From contig NZ_LT629748.1 of NCBI RefSeq assembly GCF_900105005.1, positions 2,480,001 through 2,544,000 of the forward strand: a DNA stretch of 64,000 nt, written 5' to 3'. Every line of letters begins with the position of its first letter. Within the stretch, counting starts at the first letter, position 1. The position numbers were made by a program, and so were the translations under genes. Under the pieces are notes generated by a model. That model searched no databases. It was not told the DNA's origin and saw only the letters and a list, made by a program, of their open reading frames with translations. Shown one piece after another: positions 27,850 to 37,566 of the stretch. The stretch is from Halopseudomonas litoralis (lineage in GTDB: Bacteria; Pseudomonadota; Gammaproteobacteria; Pseudomonadales; Pseudomonadaceae).

Positions 27850-28557
27850 TTACTTCGCTAACAGGGTTTGGTCACTTAGCCCTAGCTCTACAAAACAGTG
27901 GTCAAACAGCTTGCAAGCATCGTCTACTGAAAAATTATTGTCCCGTATACCTTTTACAAAAAATGCGTTGTCTTTCAAGGCATTCCGGTCTACCGAGCCC
28001 ACTGGTACCACCCCAACCGTCATATTCTCTAGACCATTTTGCTTACAAATATGATTTAGTATCGTCATCCGATGATGGCCGTCAATATAATTAAATATTC
28101 GCCCGTATTCAGGGTGGGCCAGATAATAGCCTCTAATGGCTCCGCCTTTCTTTGGTTTGTATCCGTTCTTCCGGATGGATTCGTACACATCGAAAAACCC
28201 GTTAATTTTTTTCCGAGCGCGGGCTTCCAGATCATGGCTATCCTTCTGAGAGCGATCTTTACCAGGGATAACCGCCCATGGCATCACCCACCATTCTGGG
28301 ATACGCGTCAACCCTTCGGGAAGAGCACTGAAGTTATCGGTCAACTTCCGGTCTCGGCAGACCATTATTTGAAAATAGCTTGTGCTCCTCCAATCGAACC
28401 CCTCTCGGCCATACTCATCATATTTTCTTAATAGTTCGGCATGTGGCAATTCGGTGCTGCGAGCCAGATTCTTACCAATCATTCTGCTTAGCGGGAACTG
28501 TTCAGAAGCCGCGCATGTCCGGTAGTTATAATAAGCCCTTTTTAATCCCTTCAACAC
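27850..28557 (-). CDS. Protein with ParB-like DGHHR motif, function unknown
   Basis: A 235-residue protein with a GTG start preceded by a near-perfect Shine-Dalgarno AAAGGAGG at 6-base spacing, unusually strong for this island. The only recognisable element is NYIDGHHRMTIL near residue 157, like the dGhHR motif of ParB/sulfiredoxin-fold domains that bind or hydrolyse nucleotides. Related single-domain proteins appear in surface-polysaccharide islands, but no role is established. It is convergent with the sialyltransferase gene (21-bp gap). Confidence 0.6.
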   Translation of the reverse strand: MLKGLKRAYYNYRTCAASEQFPLSRMIGKNLARSTELPHAELLRKYDEYGREGFDWRSTSYFQIMVCRDRKLTDNFSALPEGLTRIPEWWVMPWAVIPGKDRSQKDSHDLEARARKKINGFFDVYESIRKNGYKPKKGGAIRGYYLAHPEYGRIFNYIDGHHRMTILNHICKQNGLENMTVGVVPVGSVDRNALKDNAFFVKGIRDNNFSVDDACKLFDHCFVELGLSDQTLLAK

Positions 28558-28739
28558 GAATCGCCTCCTTTAGTCTCAGCCCCCACGAGGGCTGCGATCA
28601 GCTTGTCATCGAAAATAATTCTACACCGATGCGCGTCTCGGCGCCTTGTATGGTATGGGGCGGTTGCCGGGACTGTAGGTACTGGTACCGCGTGCGCCGC
28701 CCCGATGGAGCAATAATCCGAGGGCTAGCGGGGCAGCCG

Positions 28740-30161
28740 CTACCGCGGGAGCCTGTCGTCCAGCCACATCGCCAATTTGCTGTCGGCAGGCCAATTACGC
28801 ACAAAGCGCACGCGGTCCTTGGCCCAAGCCTTAGGCCATTTCGCATCGTTTCCATGCGCCTGCATCGCATCCAGATCAATCAACACTACCCGCCCGTCAT
28901 ACCACAACAGATTAGTCGCTTTGAAATCACCATGACTGATTCGCGCCTCAGCCAGCTGCTTGAAGGTGCGCAGCATTGCATCGGCCGTCTGCTTAACAGG
29001 AATGGCGTCACCCGCCTCTCCCAGATGCTCGAGGAGGTTCTGTCCTGGGCAGTACTCGGTAATCAGCCAGGCCTCTCGACGCAACAGTCCGATCCGCCGC
29101 TCTATCATGGCCAGCGGCTGCGGAGTGGCGATGCCGAGAAAGCTCAGGCGCCAGCCGGCCAGCCAGGAGTGCCATGCGCGACTGGGGCGCCAGAAGCGTT
29201 TCAGCCAATGCCCGAGACCCTTGATGTTGTAGCGTTTGATGACGACGTCACGACCGCCGATGGTGGCGCGGGTGACCGTGCTGCTGCCGCCGTCCTTTAG
29301 CAGTGGTATGCCTGTGAAGACGCTGTCGGGGTCGGCAAGTAGCGGTGCCAGGGCTTCCTGTTCGGAGCGCAATACTACGCTGTAACGCTGAAAGGTTTTG
29401 GTGACGGCGAATTGGCTGCAGTCGCGTAGTGTTTTGCTCAGAAAATCGTCCAACCGCCGCTGGCGCTCTGCCCGAATGGCTGCATTCAATTGCTCTCTAT
29501 CTAACTCCGGCAGCGGATTAATGACCAGATAACTCTGCAGCAGGGAGTCGATTTGTTTATCCCATTGCGGCTCAAGCTGGGCGAAGAACAGCGCCAGGTT
29601 GGTTTTCACAGCACTCTGGCGTAACGGCTTTCCGGGGTCGGTCACCTCAATGGCGTCGCCATCAATTACATAGATCTGCTGCTCGTGCTGCAGAAAGTTG
29701 CCGAGATGCAGGTCAGTTTGCGCCAGCCCCTGTTTGTGCATGGCAGCAATGGCCTGCAATGCCTCCTCAAGGATGGCAGTGGCGGCTGGGCTGCCCAGTC
29801 CTGTATCCGCGAGCTGATCCCAGCATTGTTGCAGGCTCTGCGAGCCTGCCAGGAATTCAGTAAGCAGATAGTAGCCCCCACCGGGCAGGTCGCCGCTGGC
29901 CAGCAGGTCCGGGGTGGGCTGGCCGGCACGCTGTAATGCTTGAATGCCGGCGCTTTCCCGTTGCCAATGGCGTTCGGCCCCTGTGGCGATGAACAGTTTG
30001 GCCAGCACTCGCTGGTCCTGCCACTCACCCTGCCCGACCAATCGTTTGCCCGGCAGCACACGCAGCCATTGCTGAATGGTCAGCGGTTCGCCGTCAAGCT
30101 GTACGCTCAGTGGCGCCGGAGGATGACGGCCGGCATCACGCAGTCTGGCTGTGGTGCTCAT
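28740..30161 (-). CDS. LPS core kinase-like protein with two kinase domains
   Basis: A 473-residue protein of the WaaP/InaA kinase clan with two copies of the fold. The first has AQTDLHLGNFL near residue 148 and IYVIDGDAIE near 167; the second has VVIKRYN near 307, ISHGDFKATNLLWYDG near 411 and VLIDLDAM near 430, so both catalytic Asp loops survive. Homologues are encoded next to the WaaP kinases in P. aeruginosa and are linked to phosphorylation of inner-core heptose. It overlaps the next gene upstream by 4 bp and ends the waaG operon. Confidence 0.85.
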   Translation of the reverse strand: MSTTARLRDAGRHPPAPLSVQLDGEPLTIQQWLRVLPGKRLVGQGEWQDQRVLAKLFIATGAERHWQRESAGIQALQRAGQPTPDLLASGDLPGGGYYLLTEFLAGSQSLQQCWDQLADTGLGSPAATAILEEALQAIAAMHKQGLAQTDLHLGNFLQHEQQIYVIDGDAIEVTDPGKPLRQSAVKTNLALFFAQLEPQWDKQIDSLLQSYLVINPLPELDREQLNAAIRAERQRRLDDFLSKTLRDCSQFAVTKTFQRYSVVLRSEQEALAPLLADPDSVFTGIPLLKDGGSSTVTRATIGGRDVVIKRYNIKGLGHWLKRFWRPSRAWHSWLAGWRLSFLGIATPQPLAMIERRIGLLRREAWLITEYCPGQNLLEHLGEAGDAIPVKQTADAMLRTFKQLAEARISHGDFKATNLLWYDGRVVLIDLDAMQAHGNDAKWPKAWAKDRVRFVRNWPADSKLAMWLDDRLPR

Positions 30162-30904
30162 TCGCGCCCCTCGAAAAATGCCAATACGGCTCTGATGCGT
30201 TTTTTATCGGCTGCTGTCAGACGCTGACGTTGCGTATACGCCAGATAAAATCGCAATCGATCCACACGCCGCAGGTGATATTTGCCCAACTTGTCGAGAC
30301 AGGCCAGGTCTTTGACGATGCGGTAATGCAGCAGCGGGCCCGGCCATTTTCTGCCAGCGGGGCAATCGATGAAATAAACCTGTGGGGATGCCGCGCGGTC
30401 GACCAGGATGTTGCGCCACTTGAGATCATTATGGGCAAATCCATGCTCATGCATGATCCGCGTGCCGCGCGCCACCTGGGCGATGACTGCATCAAGCCAA
30501 CTCCGATCGCGCAGGCGCAGACCCTTGTGCTTGGCCAGGTGCGCCAGGTCATCGGTGTCGTCGATGCCCAATGTGATCAGCGCGCCCCGACCAAAGCCCA
30601 GGCCGGAGCGCTCCATGCCATAAGCCACTACCGGTACTGTCGGGATGCCCCAGCGCTGGAATTTGAGCAGGTTTTCCCACTCGGCGCGTATCCGCGGACG
30701 GCCGATGAACCGACGCAGGTTCTTTCCTGCTTCGACATAACGCTTGATGTAATAGCAGCGTCCGTCCATGCAGAACCGGTGCACTTCACTGATGTCGTCA
30801 GTGGTGATGCTCTCCCCTTGCAAGGCAAATACGCTGGGTAGATCAGCAAACAGCTGTCCCGCTTCCCCGTCCGCAAAGGCGGGGTTGAGTACCCAGGTCT
30901 TCAT
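30158..30904 (-). CDS. Lipopolysaccharide core heptose kinase-like protein (WapP-like)
   Basis: A 248-residue kinase of the WaaP clan. Visible motifs are CYYIKRYVEAG with the ATP-binding Lys near 54, FAHNDLKWRNILVD with the catalytic Asp near 160, and VYFIDCPAG with the metal Asp near 180. Its position just after waaP and the length match the WapP-type kinase of Pseudomonas LPS core operons. ATGA overlaps tie it to both neighbours. Phosphorylation of a core heptose is inferred from family and context. Confidence 0.85.
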   Translation of the reverse strand: MKTWVLNPAFADGEAGQLFADLPSVFALQGESITTDDISEVHRFCMDGRCYYIKRYVEAGKNLRRFIGRPRIRAEWENLLKFQRWGIPTVPVVAYGMERSGLGFGRGALITLGIDDTDDLAHLAKHKGLRLRDRSWLDAVIAQVARGTRIMHEHGFAHNDLKWRNILVDRAASPQVYFIDCPAGRKWPGPLLHYRIVKDLACLDKLGKYHLRRVDRLRFYLAYTQRQRLTAADKKRIRAVLAFFEGRE

Positions 30905-31716
30905 TGCGGCTTGCCGGGTGCATATTTACGCTCGAAGCGCGTCTGCAGCCGTGCCGCCTTGCGCTCCAGCATGCTCAGCAGGACCGCCTCTTCTGCCAGG
31001 ATCTGGCGCAAGGGGCGCTGGAAATAGGTGCGCAGGAAGCGCAGTTTGTCGCGCTCGGTGAGGCCGATATTCAGTGCCGAGAAATACAGCCCCGCCAGAT
31101 CCTTGTCGCGCCAGCGGCGTGGAACAGCAGGTCGAATCTGCGCGCGGTGCAGATCGATCAGTGACAGTTTCAGGTTGTCCGCGGTCGGCTCGCTGTCGGT
31201 ATGCAGCAGGAAATGGCAGATGTAACAATCGCGGTGATTGACGCCGGCACGGTGCATACGCCCGGTCATGTCTGCCACTCTGTGGATCAGCGCGTGCTTC
31301 AGCGCCGGCTCCGGCGGGTGACTCGGCCAGTTGTGGCTGAGGTCTTCCAGGCTGATGGTTGGAGCGAGCTCCTCGGTAATGATGAAGGAATGCCGGTTGG
31401 CAGGATTGCCACCACGCTCACCAAAGGCGACGGCGGTCATGGTTGGCACGCCGGCCTCGGTCAACGCCGCGATGGCTTCCCATTCCTGATCAGCGCCGAG
31501 CACCGGCTTTTTCAAGGTGGACCAGTTCTTGAGTATCTCAGCCCAGCCCACTCCGCGGTGGATCTTGACGAAGTAGCCCCGCCCGTCCACTTCAGTGCGC
31601 AGGGTACGCCGCGCTTCAAGTTCCCGGAATACTTCGCCCTGGAGCTTCTCTACCTCGACAAAGGCGTCCCGACCAGCCCACAAGGTCTTGAAAGGCTCCT
31701 TCAGCACCAGCGTCAC
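30901..31716 (-). CDS. waaP: Lipopolysaccharide core heptose(I) kinase
   Basis: A 271-residue cytoplasmic kinase that phosphorylates heptose I of the inner core; in P. aeruginosa WaaP this is needed for LPS export. GYFVKIHRGVGW supplies the ATP-binding Lys near residue 51, and GVNHRDCYICHFLL carries the catalytic Asp at residue 163, the same number reported for P. aeruginosa WaaP. LSLIDLHRAQ follows with the metal-binding Asp. It overlaps waaG and the following kinase by 4 bp each. Confidence 0.95.
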   Translation of the reverse strand: MTLVLKEPFKTLWAGRDAFVEVEKLQGEVFRELEARRTLRTEVDGRGYFVKIHRGVGWAEILKNWSTLKKPVLGADQEWEAIAALTEAGVPTMTAVAFGERGGNPANRHSFIITEELAPTISLEDLSHNWPSHPPEPALKHALIHRVADMTGRMHRAGVNHRDCYICHFLLHTDSEPTADNLKLSLIDLHRAQIRPAVPRRWRDKDLAGLYFSALNIGLTERDKLRFLRTYFQRPLRQILAEEAVLLSMLERKAARLQTRFERKYAPGKPQ

Positions 31717-32834
31717 GCCAACTCTCCCAGAATCACATCGGCCGCCCGTTCCGGCATGCTGTAGAGGTCAGCATGCTCGGCGTAATCCAATGCATTTTCC
31801 TGCCATTCCCGGCGTGTTTCCGGATCATCCAGAATGCGCGCCAGCCATTCATTCAAGGTCTTCTGTTCAAAAGGATGCGGCACCACCAGGCCGCAATCGG
31901 CCTCTTCAATGTAGTGGGCGTAGCCGCACGCTTCGGTCGTCAGCACCGGCAAGCCGGCGACCAGCGCTTCGAGCAGGACGGTACCGGTATTTTCATTGTA
32001 GGCAGGATGGATCAGCAGATCGGCGCCCAGCAAAAAGCGCGGCACGTCATCGCGTCCTGCCAGTATCTGTACCCGGTCCGACAGGTTCAGAGTGCGAATC
32101 TGGCGCTGGAAGGGTGCCGGGTTATCCGCGCCGATCACGATCAACCGGGTACGCTGACGCAGCGCCGTCGGCAGCGCAGCAACGGCTTCCAGGGTCCGAT
32201 CCAGCCCCTTGGTCTTGAAGCCGGAACCGATCTGTACCAGCAGTAATTCATCGTCGGTCAGGTTGAATTCTTTCCGCAGGTCGGCACGAATCTCGGCGGC
32301 ATTGGCCGGTGCACGGCGATCAGTGGTGATGCCTGGCGGCAGCAGGTGAAAACGTTCGATCGGGGTGCGGTAATGCTGCATGAACAGCGGCAGCTGTACT
32401 TCAGAGATCATCAAAATCTCGGTGCGCCCTTCCGGCGCAAACACGGCACGTTCAGCGCTTGAGAAGTGTCGATAGCGTGGGCCGAACTGGTAGAGCCAGT
32501 TGCGCTGATTCTGCGCCTTGTCTTCATAACAGCCGTCGGCGGCATAGTAGACATCCAGGCCCGGCATTTTGTTGAAACCCACTACGCGGTCAACCGGATC
32601 ACGGGCCAGATCAGCCCGCACCCATTTGGAAAATTTCTCGTTGCGGCTATGGTTCGACAAGGCCTTGACTGGCACCAGCCGTATATCCCACCCGCTCGGC
32701 CGCTCCCCCTCCCACTCCATGACATAGACACGCACAGCATGCCCACGCTGCTCGCAGACCCGCGCAATGCGCAGAAAATCCCGCTGCAGACCACCGAAGG
32801 GAAAATATTTGTAGAGCAGAAAGGCCAGTTGCAT
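31713..32834 (-). CDS. waaG: UDP-glucose:(heptosyl)LPS alpha-1,3-glucosyltransferase
   Basis: A 373-residue GT4 (GT-B fold) glycosyltransferase that adds the first outer-core hexose. The start at 32834, MQLAFLLYKYFPFGGLQRD, is chosen because it matches WaaG N-termini and has GAGAG upstream; an ATG four codons earlier also exists. The C-terminal donor-site motif HPAYNENTGTVLLEALVAG includes the Glu pair typical of GT4. It heads the leftward operon waaG-waaP-kinase-double kinase. waaC and waaF, its usual upstream partners, are not here. Confidence 0.95.
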   Translation of the reverse strand: MQLAFLLYKYFPFGGLQRDFLRIARVCEQRGHAVRVYVMEWEGERPSGWDIRLVPVKALSNHSRNEKFSKWVRADLARDPVDRVVGFNKMPGLDVYYAADGCYEDKAQNQRNWLYQFGPRYRHFSSAERAVFAPEGRTEILMISEVQLPLFMQHYRTPIERFHLLPPGITTDRRAPANAAEIRADLRKEFNLTDDELLLVQIGSGFKTKGLDRTLEAVAALPTALRQRTRLIVIGADNPAPFQRQIRTLNLSDRVQILAGRDDVPRFLLGADLLIHPAYNENTGTVLLEALVAGLPVLTTEACGYAHYIEEADCGLVVPHPFEQKTLNEWLARILDDPETRREWQENALDYAEHADLYSMPERAADVILGELA

Positions 32835-32980
32835 CAGGACTCTCATTGTAGGTCTTGCTGAATGGCAAGGCCCGTGGATGGCCAGCCAGTGAATCTCCGC
32901 CTATAACGGAGGGTGATAACTCAGGTGCAAAGATTGGCGAGTTTAACACAGGTCGGCAACTGCCCGGCAGCATGCAACCA

Positions 32981-33016
32981 AACGCCAAACCCCGACCAAT
33001 GGCCGGGGCTTGCGTT
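32981..33016. terminator. Terminator after clpB
   Basis: A long near-perfect inverted repeat (AACGC...CCCCG / CGGGG...GCGTT, interrupted by one or two unpaired bases) begins 6 bp after the clpB stop. The clpB strand has GGGGTTTGGCGTTT on the 3' side, giving a modest T-rich tail. Confidence 0.6.
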
Positions 33017-33021
33017 GCAAC

Positions 33022-35589
33022 TTATCGTGTAAAGACGAAGTCTTCGCCTTCGACACTGGTCTTGATGGTGACTCCCGGTTCGAAATCGCCAGCAAGGATA
33101 CGCTGTGCCAGCGGGTTCTCGATCCAACGCTGGATTGCACGCTTGAGCGGGCGCGCGCCATACACCGGGTCATAGCCGACAGCCACGAGTTTCTCCAGCG
33201 CTTCGTCGCTCAGCTCCAGATTCAGTTCGCGCTCGGCCAGACGCTGGCGCAGACGCTCCATCTGAATCTCGGCAATCCCGCCGATCTGCTCCTTGCCCAG
33301 CGGCTCGAACACCACCACTTCGTCGATCCGGTTAACGAATTCCGGGCGGAAGTGCTGGCCGACCGCGTCCATCACCGCTGCGCGCTGAGCCTCCGGATCG
33401 CCGACCAGCTCCTGGATCTGCGCCGAGCCCAGGTTCGAGGTCATGACGATCACCGTATTACGGAAATCCACGGTACGCCCCTGACTGTCAGTCAGGCGGC
33501 CATCTTCGAGCACCTGCAGCAGGATGTTGAATACATCCGGATGGGCCTTCTCGACTTCATCCATAAGGATCACCGAGTACGGCTTGCGGCGTACCGCTTC
33601 GGTCAGGTAACCGCCCTCCTCATAGCCGACATAGCCCGGAGGTGCCCCGATCAGCCGGGCCACGGAATGCTTCTCCATGAACTCGGACATGTCGATGCGC
33701 ACCATCGCTTCCTCAGTATCGAACAGAAACTCGGCCAGTGCCTTGCACAGCTCGGTCTTGCCCACCCCGGTCGGGCCGAGGAACAGGAAGGAACCGCTCG
33801 GGCGGTTCGGGTCCGATAGTCCGGCGCGGGAGCGACGCACCGCATTGGAGACAGCCACCACTGCCTCATGCTGTCCGATCACCCGCTTGTGCAGCTCGTC
33901 TTCCATGCGCAGCAGCTTGTCGCGCTCGCCTTCCAGCATCTTGGATACCGGAATGCCGGTCCACTTGGAGACTACTTCGGCGATTTCCTCGTCGGTAACT
34001 TTGGTGCGCAGCAGTTGGTTCTCAGTCTTGGCGTGCTGATCAACCATCTGCAAGCTGCGCTCAAGATCCGGGATGATCCCGTATTGCAGCTCGGCCATGC
34101 GTGCCAAGTCACCCTTGCGGCGCGCAGCTTCCAACTCGGCCCGAGACTGCTCGATCTTTTCCTGCAACTGCCCAGCACCCTGCACTTCGGCCTTTTCCGA
34201 CTTCCAGATATCCTCGAGATCGGCGTACTCACGCTCGAGCCGAACAATATCCTCCTCAAGCTTCTCCAGCCGCTTGATGGTGGCTTCGTCGTCTTCCTTC
34301 TTCAGCGCCTCGCGTTCGACCTTGAGTTGAATCAACCGGCGATCCAGGCGATCCAGCTCTTCGGGTTTGGAGTCGATTTCCATGCGGATACGGCTGGCTG
34401 CTTCATCGATCAGGTCGATGGCCTTGTCCGGCAGCTGGCGGTCAGTGATGTAACGATGCGACAACTTGGCGGCAGCGATGATTGCGCCGTCGGTGATCGC
34501 CACCTTATGGTGCACTTCATAACGTTCTTTCAGGCCACGCAGGATGGCAATGGTGTCCTCTTCACTGGGCTCATCGACCAGCACCTTCTGGAAACGCCGC
34601 TCCAGCGCCGCATCTTTCTCGATGTACTGGCGATATTCGTCCAGGGTGGTGGCGCCCACACAGTGCAGCTCACCACGGGCCAATGCCGGCTTGAGCATAT
34701 TGCCCGCATCCATGGAGCCTTCGGCCTTGCCGGCGCCCACCATGGTGTGCAACTCGTCGATGAACAGGATGACCTGGCCTTCCTGTTTGCCCAGTTCGTT
34801 GAGCACGGCTTTCAGACGCTCCTCGAACTCGCCGCGAAATTTCGCGCCGGCGATCAGCGAGCCCATATCCAGTGACAGCAGACGCTTGCCTTTCAGGCCA
34901 TCGGGCACTTCGCCGTTGATGATGCGCTGCGCCAGCCCTTCGACGATGGCGGTCTTACCCACACCGGGCTCCCCGATCAATACCGGATTGTTCTTGGTAC
35001 GGCGCTGCAGTACCTGCACGGTGCGGCGGATCTCGTCATCGCGGCCGATCACCGGATCCAGCTTGCCGTCTTCGGCTTTCTTGGTCAGGTCAACCGTGTA
35101 TTTGTCCAGCGCCTGGCGAGACTCCTCGGCATTTGCGTCGTTCACAGTTTCGCCTCCACGCAGGTTGTCGATGGCGGTTTCCAGCGCCTTCTTCGATACG
35201 CCCTGGGCCAGCAGGATCTTGCCCAGGCGGGTGTTCTCGTCCATGGCCGCGAGTAGTACCAGCTCGCTGGAGATGAACTGGTCACCGCGTTTCTGTGCCA
35301 TGCCGTCGGCCTGATTCAACAGGCGGGCAAGATCGGTAGACAGGTTCACATCGCCGGTGGGGTTGGCGATGGTCGGCAGTTGATCAATCGCATCGCTGAG
35401 CTGCTGGCGCAGGCCACCAAGGTCGAAACCAACCTGCAGCAACAGAGGTTTGATCGAGCCTTGCTGCTGCTCGATGAGTGAAAGCATCAAATGCAGCGGT
35501 TCAATCTGGTTGTGGTCACGGCCGACCGCCAACGACTGCGCGTCGGACAGGGCCATTTGCAATTTACTGGTTAAGCGGTCAATACGCAT
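33022..35589 (-). CDS. clpB: ATP-dependent chaperone ClpB
   Basis: An 855-residue Hsp104-type disaggregase that works with DnaK on heat-aggregated proteins. The two Clp_N repeats are N-terminal. AAA-1 has Walker [15 protein letters not shown] near residue 205, a long coiled-coil middle domain spans roughly 400-530, and AAA-2 has [14 protein letters not shown] near 607. The ATG at 35589 gives the standard [11 protein letters not shown] start; the frame continues three codons upstream to a TTG. Heat-shock regulation is expected, but no clear sigma-32 promoter was assigned. Confidence 0.97.
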   Translation of the reverse strand: MRIDRLTSKLQMALSDAQSLAVGRDHNQIEPLHLMLSLIEQQQGSIKPLLLQVGFDLGGLRQQLSDAIDQLPTIANPTGDVNLSTDLARLLNQADGMAQKRGDQFISSELVLLAAMDENTRLGKILLAQGVSKKALETAIDNLRGGETVNDANAEESRQALDKYTVDLTKKAEDGKLDPVIGRDDEIRRTVQVLQRRTKNNPVLIGEPGVGKTAIVEGLAQRIINGEVPDGLKGKRLLSLDMGSLIAGAKFRGEFEERLKAVLNELGKQEGQVILFIDELHTMVGAGKAEGSMDAGNMLKPALARGELHCVGATTLDEYRQYIEKDAALERRFQKVLVDEPSEEDTIAILRGLKERYEVHHKVAITDGAIIAAAKLSHRYITDRQLPDKAIDLIDEAASRIRMEIDSKPEELDRLDRRLIQLKVEREALKKEDDEATIKRLEKLEEDIVRLEREYADLEDIWKSEKAEVQGAGQLQEKIEQSRAELEAARRKGDLARMAELQYGIIPDLERSLQMVDQHAKTENQLLRTKVTDEEIAEVVSKWTGIPVSKMLEGERDKLLRMEDELHKRVIGQHEAVVAVSNAVRRSRAGLSDPNRPSGSFLFLGPTGVGKTELCKALAEFLFDTEEAMVRIDMSEFMEKHSVARLIGAPPGYVGYEEGGYLTEAVRRKPYSVILMDEVEKAHPDVFNILLQVLEDGRLTDSQGRTVDFRNTVIVMTSNLGSAQIQELVGDPEAQRAAVMDAVGQHFRPEFVNRIDEVVVFEPLGKEQIGGIAEIQMERLRQRLAERELNLELSDEALEKLVAVGYDPVYGARPLKRAIQRWIENPLAQRILAGDFEPGVTIKTSVEGEDFVFTR

Positions 35590-35700
35590 GAGTAGCAATC
35601 CTTATCGGCAGGCCGGAACCGGAGCTCCAGCAACATTCACTTAGATGAATGATAGATGAGGATTATTACTTCGCTTTCAAGGGGGTGACACTGATTCGTG

Positions 35701-36438
35701 TCAATTTTTTGTCGCAGAGTCCAGCCAGACCATAGAAGCGAAGCGACCGGTCTGCCCGTCACAACGATAGGAAAAGAAACGGATGGGGTCGCTGACGGTG
35801 CACAGTCCGCCGCCATAAATGGCTGTAACACCCGCCCCGTTCAGGCGCAGCCTGGCCAATTGATAGATATCTGCCAGATAATGACCGGCACGCTCGGACG
35901 GCTTGAAACACGCTGCAGCCGCGGCGCTGCTGAATATCTCGCGCACCTCGGGACCGACTTCGAAGGCGTCGGGACCAATAGCCGGCCCCAGCCAGACCAG
36001 CAGCTCTTCCGGCGGCACACCGAGCGCACTGATGGTGTTCTCGAGAATGCCTGCCGCCAGTCCGCGCCAGCCGGCGTGCGCTGCAGCCACTCGGGTGCCC
36101 GCCCGGTCACAGAACAGCACCGGCAGGCAATCGGCGGTCATGATAATGCAAGCCACATCCGACTCCAGCGTCCAGCTGGCGTCAGCCTCTTCTACCAACC
36201 CGGGCGCAGCTTCAACCACATCGGTACTGTGGGTCTGTTCCAGCCAGGCAAGGCGGCAGCCGAGCATGCGCCCGAGTTCCGCCCGATTGGCCAGCACGTT
36301 ATTCGGATCGTCGTCAACGTGGGTGCCCAGATTGAAGCCCTTGAATACACCCTGACTGCATCCGTCCTGGCGTGTTGTCACGCAGGTTCTGACCCACTCG
36401 GGGGCTGGCCAGTCGGCCTGCAGCCAGTGCTCTTTCAT
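35701..36438 (-). CDS. pgeF: Peptidoglycan editing factor / multicopper oxidase-fold protein PgeF
   Basis: A 245-residue member of the YfiH/DUF152 family. E. coli PgeF prevents mis-incorporation of serine in place of L-alanine in peptidoglycan, and relatives show laccase or nucleoside activity. Family metal and active-site residues are visible in WLEQTHSTDV near 65, TADCLPVLF near 101 and AAAHAGWRGL near 118. Translation is coupled to rluD by an ATGA overlap, the usual arrangement. Confidence 0.92.
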   Translation of the reverse strand: MKEHWLQADWPAPEWVRTCVTTRQDGCSQGVFKGFNLGTHVDDDPNNVLANRAELGRMLGCRLAWLEQTHSTDVVEAAPGLVEEADASWTLESDVACIIMTADCLPVLFCDRAGTRVAAAHAGWRGLAAGILENTISALGVPPEELLVWLGPAIGPDAFEVGPEVREIFSSAAAAACFKPSERAGHYLADIYQLARLRLNGAGVTAIYGGGLCTVSDPIRFFSYRCDGQTGRFASMVWLDSATKN

Positions 36439-37394
36439 TCTTCCAGCTCACCGTCGTGGCGCAACTGCGCCAGCAGTTCCTGCATATCGGCCGGCAGCGG
36501 CGCTTCCCAGCGCATCGGGCGGTTATCGTCCGGGTGCTCCAACTCCAGCCGTCTGGCGTGCAATGCCTGGCGCGGGAAGCCGCGCAGCATGGCGATCATT
36601 TCCTGCGTCGCGCCTGGCGGAATGCGCAACCGGCCGCCGTAGGTCTGATCCCCCACCAGCGGGAAGTTGATGTAACTCATGTGCACGCGAATCTGGTGCG
36701 TGCGGCCGGTCTCCAGCTTCACCTTGACGTGGGTATGGGCACGGAAGCGGCTGATCACTCGATAATGGCTGATAGCCTGCTTGCCGCCGGCCACCACCGC
36801 CATCTTCTGTCGATTGTGGCCATGTCGGGCAATCGGCTCGTCGACCTTGCCGCCCGCGGTCATGACGCCCACCACCACGCACTCGTATTCACGGGTGACG
36901 CTGCGGTTCTGCAACTGGATCACCAGATCGGTCTGGGCTTCCAGCGTCTTGGCAACCACCATGAGCCCGGTGGTGTCCTTGTCCAGCCGGTGCACGATAC
37001 CGGCACGCGGCACTTTTGCCAGCTCTGGGGCGTGATGCAACAAAGCATTGAGCAAGGTGCCATCCTGATGCCCGGCTGCGGGGTGAACCACCAACCCGGC
37101 TGGCTTGTTGATCACCAGCAGCGCGTGATCTTCATAGACAATATCCAGGTCGATGGCTTCGGGTTGCCAGTCGCCCTGCACTTCAAGCTCTGCGTCCAAC
37201 TCCAATAGTTGGTCACCATAAACGGTGTCGCGTGGGCGGATCTGCTTGCCATCAACTGTCAGAAAACCATCCTTGATCCAGCCTTGCAGGCGCGATCGGG
37301 AGTGGCTGGGGAACAATTGGGCAGCGACCTGGTCAAGGCGTTGACCACCGCACTCTGGGGTAACCTTTGCAGACAAGCGAATTCGTTCTGACAT
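36435..37394 (-). CDS. rluD: 23S rRNA pseudouridine(1911/1915/1917) synthase
   Basis: A 319-residue RluA-type pseudouridine synthase acting on helix 69 of 23S rRNA. An N-terminal S4 domain (SRSRLQGWIKDGFLTVDG) is followed by the catalytic GIVHRLDKDTTGLM, whose Asp is the nucleophile, and the RTHQIRVHM motif. The ATG at 37394 (MSERIRLSAKV) is preferred over one seven codons upstream. It diverges from bamD across about 170 bp, a conserved pairing in Pseudomonas. Confidence 0.95.
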   Translation of the reverse strand: MSERIRLSAKVTPECGGQRLDQVAAQLFPSHSRSRLQGWIKDGFLTVDGKQIRPRDTVYGDQLLELDAELEVQGDWQPEAIDLDIVYEDHALLVINKPAGLVVHPAAGHQDGTLLNALLHHAPELAKVPRAGIVHRLDKDTTGLMVVAKTLEAQTDLVIQLQNRSVTREYECVVVGVMTAGGKVDEPIARHGHNRQKMAVVAGGKQAISHYRVISRFRAHTHVKVKLETGRTHQIRVHMSYINFPLVGDQTYGGRLRIPPGATQEMIAMLRGFPRQALHARRLELEHPDDNRPMRWEAPLPADMQELLAQLRHDGELEE

Positions 37395-37566
37395 CAAGGG
37401 CTCACTGGAACGCACCGGTAACGCGCAATCCCTTTTGGTTTCGGCCCGGCGCTGTGGTTAAATACGGCTTCTTTGCCTGGCACAAGCTGTGCCGGGCAAC
37501 TGAGCTCAACTATAACAGGACGGCTGTCATGGCAACAGCGCGGGGTCGTCCATCCGGATGTCAAAC

